NCBI GenBank assembly: GCA_003003615.1
Contig: PVWD01000004.1
Span: 23,831-87,830, forward strand
Source of the DNA: a filamentous cyanobacterium CCP2
GTDB lineage: Bacteria; Cyanobacteriota; Cyanobacteriia; Elainellales; Elainellaceae
Direction: 5' to 3'
DNA: 64,000 nucleotides
Part shown: positions 9,383 to 18,481 of the stretch, piece by piece
Layout of the letters: each line of letters opens with the position of its first letter
How positions within the stretch are numbered: position 1 is the first letter of the stretch
Translations under genes and position numbers: made by a program
The notes under the pieces: generated by a model
The model's database searches: none
Told to the model about the DNA's origin: nothing
Seen by the model: the letters and a program-made list of their open reading frames with translations, nothing else

Positions 9383-9414
9383 TGTTGTGTCATCTTTAAA
9401 AACTTTTGTACGTT

Positions 9415-9966
9415 ATGGCCCTCGCTCATACAATTCTGGTCGTCCTGGCATCCGAACCTCGGAGTGGTTATGACGTGAGCAAGCAATTTGATGAGTCGCT
9501 TGGGTGTTATTGGAAGGCGAGCCAGCAGCAAGTCTACCGAGAGCTAGCCAAGATGGAGCAGCAGGGGTGGGTGCATTTTGAAACGATTCCTCAAGTGGGT
9601 AAGCCCGACAAAAAGATTTATCACCTGACGGAGCAAGGACAGCAGGAATTGATGAAGTGGTTTGCCATGCCTACCGACCCTACTCCAATTCGGGAAGATT
9701 TGCTGGTTAAGGTGCTGGCTGGCCCCTACATTCCCCGGAAGCTATTGCTGAAAGAACTTCATCACCGGCGGCAAAAACACCTCGACCAACTGACTTTCTA
9801 TCAGAAAAAGGAAGCTTCCTATCACTCCATGCCAGCGATCGATTTGGCAGAACAGTTTCGCTATCTCACGCTGCGGCGCGGACTCCGTTATGAAACTGCC
9901 TGGATTGACTGGTGTGATGAAGTACTTGCCTTTTTGGAAAAGATGCCATCCGATGAATCGCAGTAG
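9415..9966 (+). CDS. PadR-family transcriptional regulator
   Basis: The ATG at 9415 (MALAHTILVVLASEPRSGYD) is chosen over the TTG at 9406 because it gives the canonical PadR N-terminus; the product has 183 residues. The winged helix-turn-helix is clear: ILVVLASEPRSGYDVSKQF, the recognition region YWKASQQQVYRELAKME, and the wing GWVHFETIPQVGKPDKKIYHLTE. A C-terminal Vir_act_alpha_C-type coiled-coil dimerisation domain follows from about residue 90. PadR repressors often sense small aromatic or drug-like compounds and control efflux pumps. Two palindromes just upstream recur before the RND pump operon 3 kb away, so it may repress itself and the pump. Confidence 0.92.
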   Translation: MALAHTILVVLASEPRSGYDVSKQFDESLGCYWKASQQQVYRELAKMEQQGWVHFETIPQVGKPDKKIYHLTEQGQQELMKWFAMPTDPTPIREDLLVKVLAGPYIPRKLLLKELHHRRQKHLDQLTFYQKKEASYHSMPAIDLAEQFRYLTLRRGLRYETAWIDWCDEVLAFLEKMPSDESQ

Positions 9967-10050
9967 GCTGTCAGGCTCACGCACAATATTAAAATAAAGA
10001 GCAGTCTACAATGAAGAGCAATTTACGATCGAAGGGAATTGAACCGCTCT

Positions 10051-10326
10051 ATGACAGATGCATCCCACACTCCACCCACTCACCCTAAAGCAGTTGATGC
10101 AGAGATGCCGCCCCATGCAAAACTGCTTTTCTACCTGGATGCTACCCTGGAATCCGATCGCGAGTTTGCGGCGATCGAATATGCGGCAAGCGGTATGCTG
10201 GACTTAACCCATGCTGAAACCCTAAAAGAGCTAGATCTAGATGGTGCCCTGAGAACCATTCAATGTAAGGCGGAAATTGCTCGGCAAATGATTCGGTGGC
10301 TCGCCGAACATCCAAACCACCTATAG
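10051..10326 (+). CDS. Small conserved-looking hypothetical protein
   Basis: A 91-residue acidic protein (MTDASHTPPTHPKAVDAEMP) with a helical C-terminal two-thirds (KLLFYLDATLESDREFAAIEYAASG and EALRTIQCKAEIARQM-like helices). A TTG at 10039 lies closer to the GAAGGG motif and is an alternative start. No known domain recognised. It ends 12-42 bp before the histidine kinase on the same strand and may be cotranscribed with the two-component pair, perhaps as an accessory protein (inference). Confidence 0.6.
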   Translation: MTDASHTPPTHPKAVDAEMPPHAKLLFYLDATLESDREFAAIEYAASGMLDLTHAETLKELDLDGALRTIQCKAEIARQMIRWLAEHPNHL

Positions 10327-10338
10327 AGGAAACAGTGT

Positions 10339-11826
10339 TTGTTGCATCAAGCAAGGTTTAAAGGAGTGATGAATTGGCGGTGGCGTAGAGTATTTTTATC
10401 AGCGCAAATCCGCATTTTGGGCTGGTTAGTGCTGCTATTTTTACTGTCCATTATTATTTCAATTTTTACGATCCGCCAAATTCTATCCGCTCAACTCACC
10501 GAAAGAGTGCAGCGATCGTTAGAACAAGAAATTGAAGAAGTACAGCGATTGGTAGAGGGGCGTAACCCGACGACAGGTGAGCCGTTTGGAGATGATGTTG
10601 CTGCTATCTTTGATGTATTTTTATCGCGCAGTGTCCCAGAAGACAACGAGTTTTTTATTACCTTATTAAACGGTAGCATCTATCAAACGAGTCCGATCGC
10701 GCTCCCAGAAATACTCATCACTCATCCATCATTTCTAGATACGCTTGATCTAAGCCAACCGAAACTGGGGCAACAAAGCCAATTTGGCGAGACGATTATT
10801 TATCGTGTTCACCCCATTGAAACATCAGGTGATGTGCAGGGTGTTTTTGTTGTCGCCCAATTACTGCGTAGCCAGCAGCAAGAAATTGATCAGGCGGTTA
10901 TCGTTGCTTCAAAGGTAATTGGTAGCGTTTTAATGATTGCCTTGGGCTTAGCCTGGTTAGCGATCGGGCGTGTCCTATCTCCCTTAAAGTTGTTAACTGA
11001 AACGGCACGATCGATTCAAGATTTTAACCAAAGCCTCACCCAACGAATTCCGGTGCGCGGGGATGATGAAATTGCTGAACTAACCGCAACCTTTAACCAA
11101 ATGCTCGATCGGCTGCAAACTTCGTTCACTACACAGCGAGAATTTATTAACGATGCCAGCCACGAATTTCAAACGCCGATTACCGTGATTCAGGGACACC
11201 TAGAAGTTTTAGGCAATTCGCTCCATCATCAGTCTGATGAACTCACTGATGCGATCGAACTGATGAATGATGAGCTGAATCGCATGAGCCGTTTGGTAGA
11301 TGATTTACTACTCTTGGCAAGAGCCGAACGCCCAGATTTCTTGAACTTGGAACTGATTGATGTGAGCCGCTTGACAGACGAACTGTATGCCAAAGCAACG
11401 GCACTGGCTCCCCGTCAATGGCAAATCGCATCCAGGGCCGCCATCCGCATTGTGGCCGATCGCCAGCGCATCACCCAAGCAATAATGAATCTCGTGCAAA
11501 ATGCCGTTGAACATACAAAAAATGGTGATGTGATTGAACTGGGTTCTCAACTGATACGAGATGAAATAGCGGATGAAGTTTGCTTTTGGGTCAGGGATAG
11601 CGGAGTAGGAATTGATGCGGTAGATCACAGACGGATCATGCAACGCTTTGCCCGTGCTGCCAATACTCGACGGAAATCAAAAGGGGCTGGGCTGGGTTTA
11701 TCAATTGTTAAGGCGATCGCCGAAGCGCATGGAGGACGAGTTAGCATCTCCAGTAAACTAGGCAAAGGCTCCCAGTTTAATGTGATTATTCCGCTTGATC
11801 CTCCCCAGGAGGTGACTGTCCGATGA
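10339..11826 (+). CDS. Membrane sensor histidine kinase (HAMP-HisKA-HATPase)
   Basis: Two membrane helices, at about residues 26-48 (LGWLVLLFLLSIIISIF) and 187-214 (SVLMIALGLAWLAIGRVL), flank a periplasmic sensor domain of about 140 residues. HAMP follows at about 215-265, then HisKA with the phospho-acceptor His275 in NDASHEFQTPITVIQGHLEV, and the ATPase N-box (MNLVQNAVEHT), G1 (VRDSGVGID) and G2 (KGAGLGLSIVKAIAEAHGG) boxes. The TTG start has GAGGAAA 5 nt upstream; the ATG at 10369 is the alternative, giving MNWRWRRVFLS. The end overlaps the response-regulator start by 4 nt (ATGA), so the two are translationally coupled. The stimulus is unknown. Confidence 0.93.
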   Translation: MLHQARFKGVMNWRWRRVFLSAQIRILGWLVLLFLLSIIISIFTIRQILSAQLTERVQRSLEQEIEEVQRLVEGRNPTTGEPFGDDVAAIFDVFLSRSVPEDNEFFITLLNGSIYQTSPIALPEILITHPSFLDTLDLSQPKLGQQSQFGETIIYRVHPIETSGDVQGVFVVAQLLRSQQQEIDQAVIVASKVIGSVLMIALGLAWLAIGRVLSPLKLLTETARSIQDFNQSLTQRIPVRGDDEIAELTATFNQMLDRLQTSFTTQREFINDASHEFQTPITVIQGHLEVLGNSLHHQSDELTDAIELMNDELNRMSRLVDDLLLLARAERPDFLNLELIDVSRLTDELYAKATALAPRQWQIASRAAIRIVADRQRITQAIMNLVQNAVEHTKNGDVIELGSQLIRDEIADEVCFWVRDSGVGIDAVDHRRIMQRFARAANTRRKSKGAGLGLSIVKAIAEAHGGRVSISSKLGKGSQFNVIIPLDPPQEVTVR

Positions 11827-12491
11827 GCCACATTTTAATCGCTGAAGACGAGTTTCGGATCGCATCCTTCTTGCAAAAAGGCTTGCAGGCTAACGGTTTT
11901 GCCACGACCGTTGCAGATGATGGCATTCAGGCGGCATATCTTGCCCACACAGGCAGTTTTGACCTGCTGATTTTAGATTTAGGGCTACCTGGCAAACATG
12001 GTATCCGTGTCATTGAAGAACTACGTGGACAGGGGGTGCCGCTGCCCATCATTGTTCTGACGGTCATTCAGGATGTGCAGGACAAGGTAAAAGCCTTGGA
12101 AGCTGGGGCAAATGACTATGTGACGAAGCCCTTCTCTTTAGATGAATTAATTGCCCGCATTCGAGTGCAACTGCGCTATCAGCGATCGCCCCAACCCGTT
12201 GAGTCAATGGTGTTGAACGTAGGAGAATTGCAAATCGATCTGCGGCAACGCACGGTTTGCTGGAAGGGGAAAATGGTTGAATTATCAACCCGTGAATTTA
12301 CTTTATTAGAACTCTTAGCGCGGCATCCTGGGCGCACTTGGACACGCGAAGATTTATTAGATAATATTTGGGGCTATGATTATGCTCCTAGTTCTAACAT
12401 TGTTGATGTGTATGTTGGATACTTAAGAAAAAAATTGGGGCAGGGGGTGATTAAAACAGTAAGAGGCGTGGGTTATTCCCTGGAAATTTAA
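11823..12491 (+). CDS. OmpR/PhoB-family response regulator
   Basis: The 222-residue protein has a receiver domain (acidic pocket AEDE, phospho-acceptor Asp52 in LLILDLGLPGKHG, switch Thr in IVLTVIQD, conserved Lys102 in YVTKPFS). A C-terminal winged helix follows (ELQIDLRQRTVCWKGK, LSTREFTLLELLARHPG, SSNIVDVYVGYLRKKLG, IKTVRGVGYSLE). It is the cognate partner of the overlapping kinase gene. Targets are not evident; the glycan cluster starting 370 bp downstream is a candidate by proximity only. Confidence 0.95.
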   Translation: MSHILIAEDEFRIASFLQKGLQANGFATTVADDGIQAAYLAHTGSFDLLILDLGLPGKHGIRVIEELRGQGVPLPIIVLTVIQDVQDKVKALEAGANDYVTKPFSLDELIARIRVQLRYQRSPQPVESMVLNVGELQIDLRQRTVCWKGKMVELSTREFTLLELLARHPGRTWTREDLLDNIWGYDYAPSSNIVDVYVGYLRKKLGQGVIKTVRGVGYSLEI

Positions 12492-12859
12492 GTACTTTTT
12501 CATTTCCTCTTAAAAAAAACTCATTGCTCTTGACTGGCCATCCAGTAGTCTAAAAAGGTAGCTTTTACTTCTTCATAATCAGAAACGATGGCCAAACAAA
12601 TTTTTCATTACATTTCCATAGACGATCGATGGTTTGGACAGAATTATGAATTTTTTCTCATGTGTTCTTAGAAAAATTCCATGAAATAACCATAACGATC
12701 GCATAACCTAGTCTTAACCCAACCCTGTCACCCAAATATTTGTTTAAGGCAGTTCAAGTCGTCAGCTTCCGAGCGTTCCTTCTACTTACTAGTCAAGCGG
12801 AATGCTTACTTTGCTGTCTCTAGAAATTGGCGGTTCTCTGTCGCTTAAGAGGTTGAGTG
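12492..12859. other. Promoter-bearing gap before the glycosyltransferase cluster
   Basis: These 368 bp contain no gene. An imperfect inverted repeat (GACTGG...CCAGTAGTC, about 12532-12550) follows the response-regulator gene and could form a weak hairpin, without a T-run. The cluster's promoter should lie here but cannot be pinned down. Confidence 0.4.
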
Positions 12860-14194
12860 ATGAAATTGCTAGCCCAAAATCGAGCCTCCAACGATAATAA
12901 AATGCCATATTCTGATGATCAAGATGTAGAAGAGGGTGGGTTACTTTGGCAGATGGGGAATGTTCTTCAACACCATTCAACCGGAGAAACTCCAACTCAT
13001 CCAAACCCCTTACGCATTGCGCTTTACTCCCATGACACAATGGGCTTAGGACACAAACGTCGTAATTTGCTCATTGCCCAAACCCTCGCTCGATCGCTCC
13101 CCCACGCTTCCATTTTGCTGATTACCGGCATGGAGGAGGGACGGAGTGAATATTTGCCGCGTAATGTTGATTATTTAGCTCTGCCTGCCCTGAAAAAGGA
13201 GAGTGATGGGCAGTATCAGCCACGCCGCTTAGATCTGTCGCTTCAAGAGTTAGTCAAGATTCGATCGCAGGTGATTCAAGCCGCCTTGGGAACATTCGCC
13301 CCCGATCTATTCGTCGTAGACAACGTGCCACGCGGAGCCGTGCGGGAGCTAAATCCGACTTTAAAGCAACTCCGCACTCAGGGAAAAACCCGGTGTGTGT
13401 TGGGGTTGCGAGATGTCTTAGACGAACCAGGGGTGGTGACTCACGAATGGCGACGTTCCCTCAACGAAGAGGCGATTCGTCGGTATTATGACGGGGTTTG
13501 GATCTATGGCGATCCCAATGTGTTTGATCTTGTAAATGAATATCGATTTGCCCCCGATATTGCAGCGAAAGTTCGTTATACCGGCTATTTTGATCAGCGG
13601 CAACGGCTACAATTCCTTGAGCCAAGCGTTGAACCAGATATCACCCTACCCGAAGGTAAATTAGCGTTGTGCCTTGTTGGGGGTGGACAGGATGGAGCGC
13701 ATTTGGCGCAGACATTTGCCCAGGCACAGCTACCCGATGATATGAATGGTGTCATTCTAACGGGGCCGTTCATGCCATCAAAATACCAACAGCAGTTGTA
13801 TCAGTGGGCAGCAAACAACCCGCGATTACAGGTTTTAAATTATGTCCATGAGCCAACCCAACTTTTAATACGGGCAGACTGCGTGGTATCAATGGGGGGA
13901 TACAATACCACTTGCGAACTCTTGTCCTTTGGCAAACGATCGCTAATTGTGCCGCGTGTGACTCCACGATTAGAGCAGTGGATTCGAGCAAAGCGACTAC
14001 ACGATTTAGGCTGGGTGGATGTTCAACATCCTGATCAGGTGACTCCAGACAGTATTGCTCAATGGCTTTCTCAGTCCGATCGGGGTAATGAACGATCGCC
14101 TTTTTCCATTGACTTTAATGGTTTAAGTCATCTACCAAAGCTAGTTCTAGAAATCACAATGAATTCTACTTCGCATTCATGCCGTGTATCCTAG
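12860..14194 (+). CDS. Glycosyltransferase of the GT-B fold (GT28/MurG-like)
   Basis: The ATG at 12860 overlaps a GTG at 12857; either gives about 444 residues. After a variable 50-residue N-terminus comes the nucleotide-sugar GT-B pattern: IALYSHDTMGLGHKRRNL (an acceptor-side Gly-loop with GLGH), LFVVDNVPRG, and in the C-terminal half LALCLVGGGQDG, the donor-binding stretch VLNYVHEPTQLLIRADCVVSMGGYNTTCE and LIVPRVTPRLEQWIRA. This resembles UDP-sugar transferases of the MurG/MGDG-synthase type. It is the first gene of a glycan-type cluster and is followed after 17 bp by a GT4 enzyme. Donor and acceptor are unknown. Confidence 0.85.
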   Translation: MKLLAQNRASNDNKMPYSDDQDVEEGGLLWQMGNVLQHHSTGETPTHPNPLRIALYSHDTMGLGHKRRNLLIAQTLARSLPHASILLITGMEEGRSEYLPRNVDYLALPALKKESDGQYQPRRLDLSLQELVKIRSQVIQAALGTFAPDLFVVDNVPRGAVRELNPTLKQLRTQGKTRCVLGLRDVLDEPGVVTHEWRRSLNEEAIRRYYDGVWIYGDPNVFDLVNEYRFAPDIAAKVRYTGYFDQRQRLQFLEPSVEPDITLPEGKLALCLVGGGQDGAHLAQTFAQAQLPDDMNGVILTGPFMPSKYQQQLYQWAANNPRLQVLNYVHEPTQLLIRADCVVSMGGYNTTCELLSFGKRSLIVPRVTPRLEQWIRAKRLHDLGWVDVQHPDQVTPDSIAQWLSQSDRGNERSPFSIDFNGLSHLPKLVLEITMNSTSHSCRVS

Positions 14195-14211
14195 TACAGG
14201 ATGTTTGACCT

Positions 14212-15435
14212 ATGACACTTATCGATAAGATTAAAGTTGGATATATCCTTAAGCGATATCCGCGCTATTCTGAAACATTCGTTGTTTCGGAAATTTTAGC
14301 CCATGAAGCCGTTGGGTTAAACATACAAATATTTGCGCTTCACCCTCCTTTGGATGGACATTTTCAAGACATTATTTCACGGGTACGTGCCCCCGTTAAA
14401 TATCTTTTATCCAATGATTTACGTGGTAGCACTCTCTGGAAAACTCTGGAAGAAACAAGCGATATCATTCCCAATTTATGGTCAAAGTTGGAATATGCCA
14501 GGGGAGAAGATATCCATCGGGTGTACAAAGCCCTTCAACTTGCTGGTGAGGTTCGTCGTCAGGGAATTACCCATCTTCATGCTCATTTTGCCACTTCTGC
14601 GACGGTTGTTGCGCGGCTAGCAAGCCACTTTGCTGATATTCCCTACTCATTCACAACCCATGCCAAAGATATTTTTCATGAAAGCGTAATTCCATCAGAG
14701 TATCAGCTTAAACTGCAAGATGCGGCGGCTGTTGTCACGGTCAGTGATTATAACCTGAATTACTTACAGCAAACTTACGGAACGATCGCAGACAAAGTTC
14801 AGCGCATTTATAACGGTCTGGATTTACAGCAGTTTCCCTACCATTCTCCTCAACACTGTCCACCCAATATTCTGGCGGTGGGGCGACTGGTGGAGAAAAA
14901 AGGATTTTCTGTGTTAATCAATGCTTGTAAGGTTTTACGGGATCAAGGAGCGCAATTTACCTGCCAAATTGTGGGAACAGGTGAACTTGAGGCAGATTTA
15001 CGCCATCAGATTGTTGAATTAGGATTGCAGGATATCGTGACATTAATGGGTCCACGTCCTCAAGGGGAACTTGTGCAACTGATGCAGTCTGCTGCCGTTT
15101 TCGCCGCGCCTTGTGTTGTTGGTTCTGATTGCAATCGGGATGGACTACCTACCGTGCTTCTGGAAGCAATGGCATTAGGAGTACCTTGCGTTTCTACAGA
15201 CGTGACGGGCATCCCAGAAGTATTACGCCACCAGGAAACCGGGTTAATGGTTCCCCAGCATAATCCGATCGCCCTTGCTCAGGCAATTTCACAACTGTTA
15301 ATAGACGGCGAACTCCGGGTGCAGCTTGCCACCCAAGCTAGAAAACTAATTGAGCAAGACTTTGATATTCATCGTAATACAGCGCATTTACGCACCGTGT
15401 TTCGATCGGCATCTGCAACGACGGTAGCCGTTTAG
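14212..15435 (+). CDS. GT4-family glycosyltransferase
   Basis: The 407-residue enzyme has two Rossmann domains. The N-terminal acceptor domain begins VGYILKRYPRYSETFVVSEI, as in colanic-acid and other exopolysaccharide transferases, with THLHAHFATSATVVARLA and FTTHAKDIFHE. The C-terminal donor domain has NGLDLQQF, ILAVGRLVEKKGFSVLI and the EX7E region DGLPTVLLEAMALGVPC followed by TGIPE. It should transfer a nucleotide sugar to a lipid or growing glycan at the cytoplasmic membrane. It lies between two other glycosyltransferase genes in one apparent operon. Confidence 0.9.
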   Translation: MTLIDKIKVGYILKRYPRYSETFVVSEILAHEAVGLNIQIFALHPPLDGHFQDIISRVRAPVKYLLSNDLRGSTLWKTLEETSDIIPNLWSKLEYARGEDIHRVYKALQLAGEVRRQGITHLHAHFATSATVVARLASHFADIPYSFTTHAKDIFHESVIPSEYQLKLQDAAAVVTVSDYNLNYLQQTYGTIADKVQRIYNGLDLQQFPYHSPQHCPPNILAVGRLVEKKGFSVLINACKVLRDQGAQFTCQIVGTGELEADLRHQIVELGLQDIVTLMGPRPQGELVQLMQSAAVFAAPCVVGSDCNRDGLPTVLLEAMALGVPCVSTDVTGIPEVLRHQETGLMVPQHNPIALAQAISQLLIDGELRVQLATQARKLIEQDFDIHRNTAHLRTVFRSASATTVAV

Positions 15436-15446
15436 GAGGTATACTC

Positions 15447-16622
15447 ATGCGAATTGCATACATTTGCGCCGATCCAGGAATTCCTGTATTTGGTTCTAAA
15501 GGATGTTCTATCCATGTACAAGAAATTATTCGCGCATTCATTCAAGAGGGTCATCAAGTTGAGCTTTTTGCGATTCGTTTTGGCGGTTATCCTCCTGCCG
15601 ATTTAGCAGACTTACCCTTGCACAAACTGCCTCAACTACCCAAAGGAAATACTGCACTTCGGGAGCAAGCTGCCCTCAGCCTTAACCTGGATTTGCGGTT
15701 TGACTTAGAGCTATCAGGACGGTTTGACTTAGTGTATGAACGCTATTCCCTGTGGAGTATGAGCGGTATGGAATATGCTCAGGATCAAGAAATTCCTGGC
15801 ATTCTGGAGGTGAATGCACCTTTAATTGAAGAGCAAGCAGCCCATCGCGGATTGATTCACCGACACCAAGCAGAACAAATTGCTCAGCGAGTTTTTCGGG
15901 CTGCAACGTCGATCGTGGCAGTGTCTGAAGCGGTTGCCGATTACCTGAAGGGATATGCTGAGACATGGGGTAAAGTGCATGTAATTCCGAATGGAGTCAA
16001 TCCCGATCGCTTTCCGGTTGGCTTGGTTCCCACTTTGCCCAGTGATGTTTTCACGATCGGCTTTGTTGGCTCCATGAAACCCTGGCACGGCTTACCCACT
16101 CTGGTTGAAGCATTTGCCCACTGTCAAGTTGCAATTCCTGAATCGCTCCGATTGCTGATTGTCGGAGACGGACCAGAACGCAGTGCGATCGAAGCTCAAC
16201 TTGCCGAACACCATTTGCTACGGGCGGCGCACTTTACAGGCAGTGTAGACCCTGCTGCCGTTCCTGGTTTGCTTGCCTCAATGGATGTGGCGGTGGCTCC
16301 CTATCCTGACCATCCCGATTTTTATTTCTCACCACTCAAAGTCTACGAGTACATGGCAGCCGGATTGCCCACTGTCACCAGTCGGATTGGACAGTTGTGT
16401 GATGTAATTCAAGATGGCGTGAACGGGTTATTGTATGAACCGGGAAACAGTACTGAGATGGCGAATCAACTGATCCAGCTTTATGATCAACCAACTGTTC
16501 GATCGCAGCTAGGATGCAATGCACGCAGCGTAGTTTTGCGTTCTCATACCTGGAAACGAGTTGTGCAGAAGATTTTACGCTTGGCTCAACCTGTTGTTCA
16601 GAAAGTGGAGGTACGGGCGTAA
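15447..16622 (+). CDS. GT4-family glycosyltransferase
   Basis: The 391-residue protein has a strong ribosome site (AGGAGG, 8 nt before the ATG). Motifs: an N-terminal glycine-rich loop (ADPGIPVFGSKGCSIHVQE), LVYERYSLWS, the donor-domain start VIPNGVNPDRF, IGFVGSMKPWHGLPTLVEA, and the C-terminal nucleotide-binding segment SPLKVYEYMAAGLPTVTS with DGVNGLLYEPGN. In place of the first Glu of the EX7E motif stands S-P-L-K-V-Y-E, a common GT4 variant. Its stop overlaps the ABC-exporter start (TAATG), indicating coupled translation. Confidence 0.9.
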   Translation: MRIAYICADPGIPVFGSKGCSIHVQEIIRAFIQEGHQVELFAIRFGGYPPADLADLPLHKLPQLPKGNTALREQAALSLNLDLRFDLELSGRFDLVYERYSLWSMSGMEYAQDQEIPGILEVNAPLIEEQAAHRGLIHRHQAEQIAQRVFRAATSIVAVSEAVADYLKGYAETWGKVHVIPNGVNPDRFPVGLVPTLPSDVFTIGFVGSMKPWHGLPTLVEAFAHCQVAIPESLRLLIVGDGPERSAIEAQLAEHHLLRAAHFTGSVDPAAVPGLLASMDVAVAPYPDHPDFYFSPLKVYEYMAAGLPTVTSRIGQLCDVIQDGVNGLLYEPGNSTEMANQLIQLYDQPTVRSQLGCNARSVVLRSHTWKRVVQKILRLAQPVVQKVEVRA

Positions 16623-18481
16623 TGGGTCGTCCCCAAAAGTTGAAAGAGGTTGTACCTGGATTTGGTCGAATTCTGCAACGATTTTATCCCTACATCCGCA
16701 AGCAGCAAGGACTCATTGCCATTTCTTTTCTGGCTTTGTTTGCAGAAATCGGGTTGCGATTATTGGAACCCTTGCCCCTAAAATTTGTTTTTGATGAAAT
16801 TTTTTCAGAACAGGCGGGACGCGAGTTTACGAATCTGGCATTTATCCAATCCTTAGATACACGGATGCTGCTGATCGCCTCCGCTCTTGCCGTACTGGCT
16901 GTGGCAGGATTAAGGGCGATCGCCGCCTACTGGAACACCGTTGGGTTTGCGTTGGTGGGAAACCGGGTACTCACCGAAGTTCGGAGTGTGCTTTACTGCC
17001 ATTTGCAAACGCTTTCTCTCTCCTTCCATCACGGTGCCCGCAGTGGTGACTTAACTCTGCGCGTGATTAGCGATGTTGGTTTACTGCAAGAAATTGTTGT
17101 CACTGCATTTTTGCCCCTCCTCGCCAACTGTCTGATTTTGGTGGGAATGCTCAGCATCATGCTTTGGCTAAATGCCCAACTAACGCTGTTGGTGCTGGCT
17201 CTGATTCCGCTATTTTGGCTAACAACGCTGCGCTTAACGCGACGGATTCAAGATGTGTCGCGGCAACAGCGAAAACGAGAAGGGGCAATGGCAGCAACGG
17301 CGGCTGAGTCGATCGGTGCAATTAAAATTGTCCAGGCGTTGTCGTTGGAAGACAAGTTTGCCAATGTGTTTACTGGGCAAAACAAAAAGAACCTGAAGCA
17401 AGGGGTGAAGGCAAAACGGTTAGCAGCCAATTTGGAACGTACCGTCGATGTGTTGGTGGGCGGGGCAACGGCTCTGGTATTGTGGCGCGGTTCAGAATTG
17501 GTGCTGGACAACACCTTAACTCCAGGAGACTTGCTGGTTTTCCTGACCTACCTCAAAAATGCATTTAAACCCATGCGCGACTTTGCTAAATACACCGGAC
17601 GTTTGGCAAAAGCCACCGCAGCCGGAGAGCGGATTCTTGACCTGCTTGACCAGACCCCCGAAGTATACGACTTACCCAATGCAAAGCCTGCTCCGCCTTT
17701 CGTTGGACTCATCCAGTTTCAATCGGTGAGCTTTGCCTACAAACCCGGACATCCTGTTCTTCAACAAATTGATTTTTTGGTCTATCCAGGGCAACGAGTG
17801 GCGATCGTCGGTCATTCTGGCAGTGGTAAATCTACGTTGGCAAACTTGCTGCTGCGGCTGTATGACCCCACAGAGGGCGAAATTCTCATCGACCAGCACA
17901 CCATTCGGGATTACACGTTGGAATCTCTCCGCGCCCAAATCAGCATTGTTTTGCAAGACAGCTTACTTTTTGCCACCAGCATTTGGGAAAACATTGGTTA
18001 CGGCTCTCCCTCGGCAACCGAAGCAGATGTTATTGCGGCTGCCAAGTTGGCAAACGCCCACGACTTCATCATGGCACTCCCTCAAGGGTATGACACCGTA
18101 ATTGGAGAGCGGGGTGTCACCCTCTCTGGTGGACAACGCCAACGAATTTCGATCGCCCGTGCTGCGGTGCGGCAGGCTCCGATTCTTGTTTTAGATGAAC
18201 CCACAACTGGGCTAGACAAAGAAAATGAATACGAAGTTCTGGAAGCACTGGAGCGGTTAACCGTTGGGCGAACTACGTTCCTCATTGTCCATGATCTGAA
18301 TTTAGCCGCCAAAGCTGACTTTATTTTGTACCTTGAGCGTGGACGCTTACTGGAACGGGGAACCCATCAAGAATTAATGCAGATGAACGGACGTTATGCA
18401 ACGCTCTATCATTTGCAGTCATCTGAACATAAACACGATCGCCGTAAAACTAAGGGAGGGTCAAATGCAATCACCTGCTGA
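16622..18481 (+). CDS. ABC exporter, fused permease and ATPase (MsbA/HlyB type)
   Basis: The ATG at 16622 overlaps the preceding stop by one base; the longer frame back to 16514 runs into the transferase gene and is discarded. The product has 619 residues: a six-helix membrane domain (starting LIAISFLALFAEIGLRLLEPLPLKFVFDEIF) and a C-terminal ATPase with Walker A GHSGSGKST, Q-loop VLQDSLLFATSIWENI, signature LSGGQRQRISIARA, Walker B ILVLDEPT and switch His in LIVHDLN. Homodimeric half-transporters of this kind flip lipids, glycolipids or peptides. Between glycosyltransferases and kinase-like proteins it probably exports the cluster's product. Confidence 0.93.
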   Translation: MGRPQKLKEVVPGFGRILQRFYPYIRKQQGLIAISFLALFAEIGLRLLEPLPLKFVFDEIFSEQAGREFTNLAFIQSLDTRMLLIASALAVLAVAGLRAIAAYWNTVGFALVGNRVLTEVRSVLYCHLQTLSLSFHHGARSGDLTLRVISDVGLLQEIVVTAFLPLLANCLILVGMLSIMLWLNAQLTLLVLALIPLFWLTTLRLTRRIQDVSRQQRKREGAMAATAAESIGAIKIVQALSLEDKFANVFTGQNKKNLKQGVKAKRLAANLERTVDVLVGGATALVLWRGSELVLDNTLTPGDLLVFLTYLKNAFKPMRDFAKYTGRLAKATAAGERILDLLDQTPEVYDLPNAKPAPPFVGLIQFQSVSFAYKPGHPVLQQIDFLVYPGQRVAIVGHSGSGKSTLANLLLRLYDPTEGEILIDQHTIRDYTLESLRAQISIVLQDSLLFATSIWENIGYGSPSATEADVIAAAKLANAHDFIMALPQGYDTVIGERGVTLSGGQRQRISIARAAVRQAPILVLDEPTTGLDKENEYEVLEALERLTVGRTTFLIVHDLNLAAKADFILYLERGRLLERGTHQELMQMNGRYATLYHLQSSEHKHDRRKTKGGSNAITC